Of a stretch of 16,140 nucleotides of DNA, positions 7,387 to 14,280 are shown in pieces. The DNA comes from Gemmatimonadota bacterium (GTDB taxonomy: Bacteria; Gemmatimonadota; Gemmatimonadetes; Gemmatimonadales; GWC2-71-9): the NCBI GenBank assembly GCA_003221085.1, contig QHUD01000095.1:1-16140 (forward strand), read 5' to 3'. Each line of letters opens with the position of its first letter. The stretch's first letter is position 1. Below the pieces are notes generated by a model that had not been told where the DNA came from, searched no databases, and worked only from the letters and a program-made list of their open reading frames with translations. The position numbers and the translations under genes were made by a program.

Positions 7387-10233
7387 CTAGTCGCCGACCG
7401 CCAGCACCTTACCCAAGTATTGGCCGGTGAACGAGGCTTTGACGCGTGCCACGTCCTCCGGCCGCCCGGCGGCCACCACGGCGCCGCCCGCCGCGCCCCC
7501 TTCCGGGCCCAGATCGATCACCCAGTCGGCGGTCTTCACGACGTCCAGGTTGTGCTCGATCACCACCACGGTGTTCCCCTTGTCCACCAGCCGGTGCAGC
7601 ACCTCGAGCAGCAGCCGCACGTCTTCGAAGTGCAAACCGGTCGTCGGCTCGTCCAGGATGTAGAGGGTACGGCCCGTGTCGCGCTTGGCCAGCTCGGTCG
7701 CGAGCTTGACCCGCTGCGCCTCGCCGCCGGACAGCGTCGTGGCCGACTGGCCGAGGTGGATGTAGCCCAGCCCTACGTCGTTCAATAACTCCAGTTTCGT
7801 ACGGATGCGTGGCTGCGTCTCGAAGAAATCGAGCGCCTCCGCCACCGACATGTCGAGCACGTCCGCGATGGACTTTCCTTTATAGCGTACTTCCAGGGTC
7901 TCGCGGTTGTAGCGCCGCCCCTTGCACACCTCGCAGGGGACGTACACGTCCGGGAGAAAGTGCATCTCGACCTTCACCAGGCCGTCTCCCTGGCACGCCT
8001 CGCACCGGCCGCCCTTCACGTTGAAGGAGAACCGGCCCGGCCCATACCCGCGGATCTTGGATTCGGGCAGGTAGGTGTAGAGCTCGCGGATCGGCGTGAA
8101 CAGCCCCGTGTAGGTCGCCGGATTGGACCGGGGGGTGCGTCCGATCGGGCTCTGGTCGATGTCGATGACCTTGTCGATCTGCTCGAGCCCCTCCAACCGC
8201 TGGTGCGCGCCGGGCATCACCTTGGCGCGGTAGAAATGCCGGGCGAGGGCGCGGTACAGGATGTCGGTGACGAGCGTGGACTTCCCCGAGCCCGACACGC
8301 CGGTGACCGCGACGAACAGGCCCAGCGGAAATTCCACCGTGAGATCGCGGAGGTTGTGCTGCCTGGCTCCGACCACCCTCAGCTGGCGCTGGGGGTCAGG
8401 AATGCGCCGCCGCGGCGGCACGGGGATGCGCAGCTCGCCCCGCAGGTAGCGCCCGGTGAGCGAGTCGGGGTGCTCGAGCACGGCCCGGACGGGGCCTTCG
8501 ACCACGACCTCGCCGCCGTGCCGGCCGGCGCGAGGGCCCAGGTCCACCACGTGATCCGCCGCGCGGATCGTCTCCTCGTCGTGCTCCACGACCAGCACGG
8601 TGTTGCCGAGGTCGCGCAGCTCCTTCAGGGTCGCGAGCAACCGCGCGTTGTCGCGTTGATGCAGCCCGATCGACGGCTCGTCGAGGATGTAGAGCACCCC
8701 GACGAGCCGGCTCCCGATTTGCGTGGCCAGCCGGATGCGCTGGGCCTCCCCCCCCGACAGGGAGTCCGCGGAGCGACCGAGCGTGAGGTAGTCGAGGCCC
8801 ACGTTGCGCAGGAAGCGGAGGCGATCATTCACTTCTTTGAGGATCGGTCGCGCGATCTCCGGATCGAGGCCGGCCCCGGTGCGTCCGTTGCCGCGCAGCG
8901 GGATGCTCTCGAAGAACGCCAGCGCGTCCGTCACCGGGAGGTCCACCACGTCGCCGATGCTCTTACCGTGGACCAACACCGACAGGCTCTCCGGGCGCAG
9001 CCGCTTGCCGCCACACGTGGGGCACGGCTGCTCGATCATGAACTCCTCGAGCTGCTCCCGCACGCTGTCGGAGGCGGTTTCCCGATAGCGCCGCTCGACG
9101 TGCTTCAGGACTCCGTCCCAGCCCGACTCGTACGCGCCGTGCCACCGCTCGCTGTCGTACTGGAAGGTGAGCGTCTTTCCCGGTGCGCCGGACAAGACGA
9201 CCTTCTTCACGGCGGCGGGCAGGTTCTCCCACGGCGTATTCAAGTCGAACTTGAACGCGCGGGCCAGGCTCGGCAGGATCACCTTGCGCACGTAGCCGCT
9301 CGGCTCGCCCCACGGGAGGATGACCCCTTCGAGAATCGAGAGGCTCGCGTCGCCGAGCACCAGCTCGGGGCTGACCTCACGCCGCGTCCCGAGGCCAGAA
9401 CAGTCGGGGCACGCCCCGAACGGCGAGTTGAAGGAGAACTGCCGCGGCTCGAGCTCGGGGAGCGACAGCCCGCACTTGGGGCAGGCATAGCGCTCGGAGA
9501 AGAGCGTGGACCTAGCCCCGTGCACCACCTCCACGGTCCCGTCCGCTGCCTTCAGCGCCGTCTCGATCGAGTCCGCGAGCCGCGGGCGGTCCGCCCGCCG
9601 CACCACCAGCCGGTCCACCACGACCGCGATGTCGTGGTTCTGGCGGCGGTTGAGCTTCGGGACCTGCGCGAGGTCGTACGTCTCGTCGTCCACGCGGACC
9701 CGCACGAACCCCTGCTTCTTCGCCGCCTCGAACACGTCCCGGAACTCCCCTTTGCGACCGCGCACCAGCGGCGCGAGCACCTCGAGCTTCGTCCCCTCCG
9801 GCCAGGCGAGGATCAGGTCGGTGATCTGCGAGGCGCTTTGGCGCTCGATCGGAGAGCCGTCTTTGGGACAGTGCGGCGTCCCGAGCCGCGCCCACAACAG
9901 GCGCAGATAGTCGTACACCTCCGTGATCGTCCCGACGGTGGAGCGCGGGTTGTGCCCGGCGCTCTTCTGCTCGATGGAGATCGCCGGAGAGAGTCCCTCG
10001 ATGGCATCCACGTCGGGCTTTTCCATTAACCCGAGGAACTGGCGGGCATAAGCGGAGAGCGATTCGACGTAGCGCCGTTGGCCCTCGGCGTAAATCGTGT
10101 CGAACGCGAGCGACGACTTCCCCGATCCCGACAGCCCCGTGATGACGGTCAGACTGTCGCGCGGGATCTCGACCGTAATGTCCTTGAGGTTGTGCTCGCG
10201 GGCGCCGCGAACGATGAGCGAATCGCTGGACAT
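7387..10233 (-). CDS. uvrA: Excinuclease ABC subunit A
   Basis: UvrA is the damage-sensing ATPase of nucleotide excision repair, acting as a dimer with UvrB. The 948-residue length is normal. There are two ABC modules. The first has Walker A GLSGSGKSS (33-41), signature LSGGEAQRIRL from residue 492 and Walker B LYILDEPSIGLH (Asp 518). The second has Walker A GVSGSGKST (645-653), LSGGEAQRVKL from residue 834 and LYILDEPTTGLH (Asp 861). CxxC zinc modules are visible: CPKC/CPDC in the first half, CPTC near the middle, CEAC/CEVC in the second half. The conserved start region GAREHNLKDITVEIP supports the ATG at 10233-10231. GAGG lies close before the start. No SOS (LexA) box of the proteobacterial or Gram-positive type was recognised upstream. 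Confidence 0.99.
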   Translation of the reverse strand: MSSDSLIVRGAREHNLKDITVEIPRDSLTVITGLSGSGKSSLAFDTIYAEGQRRYVESLSAYARQFLGLMEKPDVDAIEGLSPAISIEQKSAGHNPRSTVGTITEVYDYLRLLWARLGTPHCPKDGSPIERQSASQITDLILAWPEGTKLEVLAPLVRGRKGEFRDVFEAAKKQGFVRVRVDDETYDLAQVPKLNRRQNHDIAVVVDRLVVRRADRPRLADSIETALKAADGTVEVVHGARSTLFSERYACPKCGLSLPELEPRQFSFNSPFGACPDCSGLGTRREVSPELVLGDASLSILEGVILPWGEPSGYVRKVILPSLARAFKFDLNTPWENLPAAVKKVVLSGAPGKTLTFQYDSERWHGAYESGWDGVLKHVERRYRETASDSVREQLEEFMIEQPCPTCGGKRLRPESLSVLVHGKSIGDVVDLPVTDALAFFESIPLRGNGRTGAGLDPEIARPILKEVNDRLRFLRNVGLDYLTLGRSADSLSGGEAQRIRLATQIGSRLVGVLYILDEPSIGLHQRDNARLLATLKELRDLGNTVLVVEHDEETIRAADHVVDLGPRAGRHGGEVVVEGPVRAVLEHPDSLTGRYLRGELRIPVPPRRRIPDPQRQLRVVGARQHNLRDLTVEFPLGLFVAVTGVSGSGKSTLVTDILYRALARHFYRAKVMPGAHQRLEGLEQIDKVIDIDQSPIGRTPRSNPATYTGLFTPIRELYTYLPESKIRGYGPGRFSFNVKGGRCEACQGDGLVKVEMHFLPDVYVPCEVCKGRRYNRETLEVRYKGKSIADVLDMSVAEALDFFETQPRIRTKLELLNDVGLGYIHLGQSATTLSGGEAQRVKLATELAKRDTGRTLYILDEPTTGLHFEDVRLLLEVLHRLVDKGNTVVVIEHNLDVVKTADWVIDLGPEGGAAGGAVVAAGRPEDVARVKASFTGQYLGKVLAVGD

Positions 10234-10241
10234 AGCCTCGT

Positions 10242-10271
10242 AGGCTAGAAGGCAGATGGGTTCCCGGTCAA
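10242..10271 (-). promoter_or_regulatory. Possible uvrA promoter
   Basis: On the minus strand TTGACC (10271-10266, 5/6 of the -35 consensus) is separated by 18 nt from TAGCCT (10247-10242, 3/6 of the -10 consensus). A start about 7 nt further on would fall within a few bases of the uvrA ATG, giving a nearly leaderless transcript. The -35 lies directly against the edge of the G-rich repeat. Confidence 0.4.
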
Positions 10272-10277
10272 CTCTGC

Positions 10278-10413
10278 GGGGGAGGATGGGGGAGGTTGTG
10301 GAGGTTGGGGGAGGTTGTGGAGGTTGGGGGAGGTTCTAGAGGTTGGAGGAGGTTGCTCCGCCGACGTGCCAACCTCCCCTACCCTCCACAACCTCCCGAA
10401 CCTCCCCCAGCCT
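10278..10413. repeat. G-rich 19-bp tandem repeat with inverted complementary arm
   Basis: The left arm holds a partial unit (10278-10287) and three 19-bp units of GGGGGAGGTTGTGGAGGTT: two exact copies (10288-10306, 10307-10325) and a third with two changes (10326-10344), then a degenerate GGAGGAGGTT. After a 16-nt loop (10355-10370) the right arm (10371-10413) is an imperfect reverse complement rich in AACCTCC. The two arms can pair over some 35 positions with scattered mismatches and one bulge. Runs of five G at 10278, 10288, 10307 and 10326 could form a G-quadruplex. The element fills the space between the two divergent -35-like sequences. Confidence 0.85.
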
Positions 10414-10423
10414 CGTGTAAACC

Positions 10424-10452
10424 TTGCTTAAGCTCCGTAGCTTCCCTAGGTT
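10424..10452 (+). promoter_or_regulatory. Possible cutA operon promoter
   Basis: TTGCTT (10424-10429) and TAGGTT (10447-10452) are separated by 17 nt. Each matches the consensus at only 3 of 6 positions. The ATG of cutA follows 10 nt after the -10, and there is no ribosome-binding sequence before it, so a leaderless mRNA would fit both facts. Confidence 0.35.
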
Positions 10453-10462
10453 AGCCGTCCCC

Positions 10463-10786
10463 ATGACCACCGTCGCCCTCTTGGTGCTGACCACGCTCGC
10501 GAGCGATGCCGATGCGCGGGCGCTCGTCACAGCCCTCGTCGCGGCGCGCCTGGTAGCTTGTGGTACGCTCCTCCCGGGCGCCCGCTCGATCTACCGTTGG
10601 GAGGGACAGCTGAAGGAGGAGACCGAAGTGGTGGTCCTGCTGAAGACGGACGCGTCGAAATGGGCAGCGCTCTGCGCCGCCGTCGAGGAGCGGCATCCAT
10701 ACGAGGTGCCGGAGCTCTTGGCGCTACCGGTCGAGCGGGGCCTCGAGCGATACCTCTCTTGGCTCACGCACGAGGTGGTCGGGTGA
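10463..10786 (+). CDS. cutA: CutA1 family divalent-ion tolerance protein
   Basis: A 107-residue CutA1 protein; the family forms very stable small trimers and was first linked to copper tolerance, but its molecular role is still unclear. Family features are VLTTLASDADARALVTALV at the start, LVACGTLLPGARSIYRWEG, the VVVLLKT strand and ERHPYEVPELLALPV. I chose the ATG at 10463-10465 because MTTVALLVLTT aligns with the usual N-terminus; a frame from 10424 would run through the promoter-like sequence. No ribosome-binding sequence precedes the start. The stop overlaps the next start (GTGA), making cutA the first gene of a six-gene coupled operon. Confidence 0.93.
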   Translation: MTTVALLVLTTLASDADARALVTALVAARLVACGTLLPGARSIYRWEGQLKEETEVVVLLKTDASKWAALCAAVEERHPYEVPELLALPVERGLERYLSWLTHEVVG

Positions 10787-11454
10787 TCCGCAAGCGCGAG
10801 CCCCGGTGGCAGTCGGCGGCCGAGCGGGCCCGGGTCGCGGCCGAGCTGATCGAGGAAGCCGAATCGCTCACCGAGACCAGCAGCATCGCGTCGCCGGCGG
10901 ACGTAGCGCGCGCCGGCCTGCCGCCGCCGGTCACTGCCCAGCTCCCCTCGCCGCCGGCCGCCTCGCCGCCGGGCGACGTGCCCGTACCTGCCGGACCCGC
11001 CCCCGAGCCGACGATCGACGACGCCCTCGCAGCGGAACCGGATAACGTCCCGCTGCTCGTCGAACGGGCCGGCCTGCTCGCGGGCGCGGCGCACTACCGC
11101 GCGGCCCAGCGGGACTACGAGCGGGCCCTGCGCGTGGACCCGATTCACGGCGAGGCACTCACGGGACTCGGCGTGCTGCTCTCCCGCCGTGGGCTGTGGA
11201 GCGACGCGGTGCCTCACCTGCGGCGGGCGTCGGAGGTCGATCCCGGCCGGGCCGCCGCCTGGTTTTATCTCGGCGAGGCCCTCAACCACGTGGACGAGCT
11301 CGACGGTGCCCTGGCCGCCTACGAGCGCGCCGTCGAACTCGAGCCCCGCAACACGCGGGCGCTCTACGGCCTGGGGATTGTGCTCGACCGGCTCAATCGC
11401 CCGGACGAAGCCACGCAGATGTATCGCCGCTCGCGGGAGGCCACCGGCAGGTGA
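10783..11454 (+). CDS. Tetratricopeptide (TPR) repeat protein
   Basis: A 223-residue soluble protein with no signal peptide or membrane helix. Residues 1-45 are charged and helical, about 46-85 are a Pro/Ala-rich linker, and about 85-220 hold four TPR units. These have the typical pattern, for example YRAAQRDYERALRVDP, GEALNHVDELDGALAAYERA and LYGLGIVLDRLNRPDEATQM. TPRs mediate protein-protein contacts, so an adaptor role is likely; partners are unknown. The start is GTG 10783-10785, giving the MIRKREPRW N-terminus and a 4-nt overlap with cutA; the open frame further upstream shadows cutA. The stop overlaps the macro-domain gene by 4 nt. Confidence 0.88.
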   Translation: MIRKREPRWQSAAERARVAAELIEEAESLTETSSIASPADVARAGLPPPVTAQLPSPPAASPPGDVPVPAGPAPEPTIDDALAAEPDNVPLLVERAGLLAGAAHYRAAQRDYERALRVDPIHGEALTGLGVLLSRRGLWSDAVPHLRRASEVDPGRAAAWFYLGEALNHVDELDGALAAYERAVELEPRNTRALYGLGIVLDRLNRPDEATQMYRRSREATGR

Positions 11455-11966
11455 TCCGCGTGGTCGTGGACGATCTCGCGTTCCTCACGGCGGAGGCGGT
11501 CGTGCGTCCCGCCACCACCCGTCTCGATCCCACCACGCCGGTCGTCCGCCGGCTGGAGACGGTGGGAGGCGCGGAGTTCGTGCGCGGGCTGCGGGTGCAG
11601 AAAGAGCTCGCGGTGGGCGCGGCGGTGGTGACCGCGGGAGGAGGCGATCTGCCGGCCGAGTTCGTCATCCACGCGGTCATCCAGAGCGACACCGAGCCCG
11701 TGACGCGCGACAGTGTGGCGCGCGCCTGGCGGGCGACGCTGCACCAGGCGCAGGAGTGGGAGTTCGCGAGTCTCACGGTGCCTCCGATCGGGACTGGGGC
11801 GGGCAACCTCTCGGTCGAGGACGCCGCCGACATCATGGTGCCCATCCTCAAGACTCATCTCGGGAACGCCCCGTTTCCCGCGAGCGTATCGATCGTCGTC
11901 GAGACGCCCGAAGAGCGGGACGCGTTCGAAGCGGTCCTCCGCAAGAGCGGGGCGGCCGAGTCATGA
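11451..11966 (+). CDS. Divergent macro-domain protein
   Basis: A 171-residue protein that fits the macro-domain fold along its length. MIRVVVDDLAFLTAEAVVRPAT (beginning with IRVVVDDLAFL) corresponds to the usual V-x-GDIT-x-L-x-VDAIVNAAN start. LPAEFVIHAV (67-76) matches the LPAKYVIHTV strand, and PPIGTGAGNLS (111-121) matches the phosphate-binding glycine loop. Typical macro domains bind ADP-ribose or remove it from proteins or O-acetyl-ADP-ribose. Here the NAAN motif is RPAT (19-22) and the GGG[VL] loop is DPTTPV (26-31), so the usual catalytic and ribose-binding residues are missing, while the adenine-side Asp (7/8) is kept. The start is GTG 11451-11453 with a 4-nt overlap. Binding without catalysis, or a changed ligand, is an inference. 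Confidence 0.8.
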   Translation: MIRVVVDDLAFLTAEAVVRPATTRLDPTTPVVRRLETVGGAEFVRGLRVQKELAVGAAVVTAGGGDLPAEFVIHAVIQSDTEPVTRDSVARAWRATLHQAQEWEFASLTVPPIGTGAGNLSVEDAADIMVPILKTHLGNAPFPASVSIVVETPEERDAFEAVLRKSGAAES

Positions 11967-13498
11967 CACGCCGCACCTGGGCGATCGCGATCCTGGGCGC
12001 GTGGGCCGTGTCGCTCGGCTGGCTCGTGAAGCGGGAGGTCTTCCGCCCCACCGGGACGCGCCTGGCGGAAGCGGCCCTGAGCGTGCCGCCGGGCGCCGTC
12101 TACTATCGCCTCGACGTCGGGGGCCAGCAGGTCGGGTTTGCATCCTCCACGATCGACACGCAGGCAACGAGCATCGGGGTGACGGACATGCTCGTGCTCC
12201 AGACGCCGGCGCTCGGAGCGCTGCACCGGACCGCGGCTCTGAGCCGCGCGGTCCTGTCCCGCACCCTCCGGCTCGAAGGGGTGCTCACTCGATTCGACGG
12301 CGACGTGGGCCGGTTCGTGGCCCGCAATATCGTCGCGGGCGACAGCGCGCTGACGGTCACCCTGTTCTCGGGCTCGGACTCCGAAACGACCCATGTTCCT
12401 CTCGCACGCCCGATCGTGCTTCCCAGCCTGCTCCCTTTGCGGCTGGCGTTCGGCGGCGAACTGAAGCGCGGGAAGACTTACACGAGCGTGGTGTTCGATC
12501 CGGTACTCCTGGCCGAGCACCCGGTGACGGTGGCGGTGACGGCGGAGTCCACGTTCGTAATCGCCGACAGCGCTGCGTACGACTCGACCGCGCGGGCGTG
12601 GGTACCCGCGCGTTTCGATACCGTGCGGGCGTTCCGGATCGAGCAGCGCGAGAGCGGCATGACGACGCAAGCGTGGATCGACGCGCAGGGCCACATCGTG
12701 CGCGCGGAGAACGGCGTCGGCTTCACGATGGAGCGGACCGCGTTCGAGCTCGCGTACACCAATTTCCGGCACCGGGATACCACGCGTCTGATGCGTGCGA
12801 GCGCCGCTCCCGGCCCGGGCGACGTGGTGCCTACGACCGTGCTCGCCGCGGGCGGGCGCCTCCCGCACGACACGGCATCACAGGTTCGCGCGCGCCTCAC
12901 GGGAACGGCGCCCGGAGCGATCGATCTCGGCGGCGGGCGCCAGCAGCTGCGCGGCGACACCCTGGTCATCCGCCGTGAGAGTGGAGCGGCGCTCGCCGCG
13001 CGCTACACGCTACCGGCCCGCGACTCCAGTCACGCCCGCTGGCTCGCCCCCGCCCCACTCATCCAGAGCGACGATCCCCGCATCCAGGCGCAGGCTCGGC
13101 TGATCATCGGACGGGAGCAGGATCCGGGGCGCGCGGCCCGCCTCCTCGCCACGTGGGTGCACGTCAATGTGCAGCGACGCTCGACCGCGGCTGTCCCCGG
13201 CGCCGTCCAGACGCTCGCGGCACGACTCGGGGACTGCAACCAGCATGCGGTGCTGTACGTCGCCCTGGCGCGTGCGGCCGGACTGCCGGCGCGCACCGCG
13301 GCGGGACTCGTGTCGCTGGACCGGCGCTTCTACTATCACGCATGGGCAGAGGTGTACCTCGGCGACTGGGTCGCCGTGGACCCGATGCTGGACGAGTTTC
13401 CCGCCGGCGCCGCGCACGTGCGGTTCAGCATCGGCGGTCTTGCCCGGCAGGCGGAGCTCGTTCGCCTGATCGGGCGCATCAAGCTCGAGGTCCTATGA
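11963..13498 (+). CDS. Membrane-anchored transglutaminase-like protein
   Basis: A 511-residue protein with a short N-terminal membrane anchor (about 5-24, TWAIAILGAWAVSLGWLV), so the bulk is probably periplasmic. Residues about 35-370 are rich in beta-type sequence and not recognised. The C-terminal part is a transglutaminase-like core with a complete triad: Cys425 in LGDCNQHA, His459 in YYHAWAEVY and Asp473 in VAVDPMLDEFP. GLPARTAAGLV between Cys and His is also typical. Such proteins can be proteases, amidases or cross-linking enzymes; the substrate is unknown. The ATG (11963) overlaps the previous stop by 4 nt, and the stop overlaps the ABC ATPase start by 4 nt, suggesting work with that transporter. 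Confidence 0.88.
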   Translation: MTRRTWAIAILGAWAVSLGWLVKREVFRPTGTRLAEAALSVPPGAVYYRLDVGGQQVGFASSTIDTQATSIGVTDMLVLQTPALGALHRTAALSRAVLSRTLRLEGVLTRFDGDVGRFVARNIVAGDSALTVTLFSGSDSETTHVPLARPIVLPSLLPLRLAFGGELKRGKTYTSVVFDPVLLAEHPVTVAVTAESTFVIADSAAYDSTARAWVPARFDTVRAFRIEQRESGMTTQAWIDAQGHIVRAENGVGFTMERTAFELAYTNFRHRDTTRLMRASAAPGPGDVVPTTVLAAGGRLPHDTASQVRARLTGTAPGAIDLGGGRQQLRGDTLVIRRESGAALAARYTLPARDSSHARWLAPAPLIQSDDPRIQAQARLIIGREQDPGRAARLLATWVHVNVQRRSTAAVPGAVQTLAARLGDCNQHAVLYVALARAAGLPARTAAGLVSLDRRFYYHAWAEVYLGDWVAVDPMLDEFPAGAAHVRFSIGGLARQAELVRLIGRIKLEVL

Positions 13499-14280
13499 TC
13501 CGACTGGAGAACCTGACCAAGCACTACGGCAGCTTTGTCGCGGTCGACGACATCTCGCTCGACATCCCGCAGGGCGTGCTGTACGGATGCCTCGGCCCGA
13601 ATGGCGCGGGCAAGACCACCACGCTGCGCATGATCGCCGGCATCCTCCGGCCCACGAACGGGCGGGTGCTGCTGGGCGGCGACGACGTGCACCGGAATCC
13701 GATCCCGGCCAAGATGCGGCTCGGCTTCATTCCCGATCGTCCGTTCGTCTACGACAAGCTGACGGGCGCGGAGTTCCTGCGTTTCGTCGCCGCGCTCTAT
13801 GGACAGGAAGGCGCGGCGGTGGAGCGGCGCGTCGCCGAGCTGCTCGAGGTGTTCGAGCTGACCAGTTGGAAGGACGAGCTCGTGGAAGCCTACAGTCACG
13901 GCATGCGCCAGAAGCTGATCATCTCGAGCGCGCTCATCCACCGGCCGCAGTGCATCGTCGTGGACGAGCCGATGGTGGGCCTCGACCCCAAGGCAGCGCG
14001 GCTGCTCAAGGACATCTTCCGCCAATTCGTGGGCCGTGGCGGCACCGTACTCATGAGCACCCACACGCTGGAGGTGGCCGAGGCGATGTGCGATCGCGTC
14101 GCGATCATCCAGCACGGCAAGATCGTGGCCGAAGGGACGGTCGACGACCTGCGCCGGCAGCACCGCGCCGGCGACGCGAGCCTCGAGGAGCTGTTCTTGA
14201 AGCTCACCGGAGGAGTGCAAGTCCGAGACCTGGTCGAGGTGCTGGGCGGTGGGGACAACGAGGGAGGGAAGGCCGCGTGA
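13495..14280 (+). CDS. ABC transporter ATP-binding protein (ABC-2 exporter type)
   Basis: A 261-residue ABC ATPase. Motifs in order are Walker A GPNGAGKTT (34-42), signature YSHGMRQK (133-140, the SHGMRQ variant common in ABC-2-type exporters), Walker B CIVVDEPMVGLDP (Asp157, Glu158) and the switch His190 in STHTLEVAEAM. The sequence MIRLENLTKHYGSFVAVDD is a typical start and supports the ATG at 13495. A C-terminal tail after residue 220 (LEELFLKLTGG) is usual for the group. It overlaps the genes on both sides by 4 nt and must drive the downstream permease. The substrate cannot be read from the sequence. Confidence 0.96.
   Translation: MIRLENLTKHYGSFVAVDDISLDIPQGVLYGCLGPNGAGKTTTLRMIAGILRPTNGRVLLGGDDVHRNPIPAKMRLGFIPDRPFVYDKLTGAEFLRFVAALYGQEGAAVERRVAELLEVFELTSWKDELVEAYSHGMRQKLIISSALIHRPQCIVVDEPMVGLDPKAARLLKDIFRQFVGRGGTVLMSTHTLEVAEAMCDRVAIIQHGKIVAEGTVDDLRRQHRAGDASLEELFLKLTGGVQVRDLVEVLGGGDNEGGKAA

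Noticed and set aside
7960..10029. A 689-codon open frame on the plus strand
   Set aside because: Antisense to uvrA, whose motifs are complete; the peptide is Arg/His/Pro-rich with no domain.
10278..10413. CRISPR array or Rho-independent terminator
   Set aside because: Units are contiguous without spacers, so not CRISPR. The element lies between divergent genes and has no T-run, so a terminator is unlikely.
10424..10462. Upstream start for cutA
   Set aside because: It would add 13 residues not seen in CutA1 proteins and overlaps the promoter-like elements.
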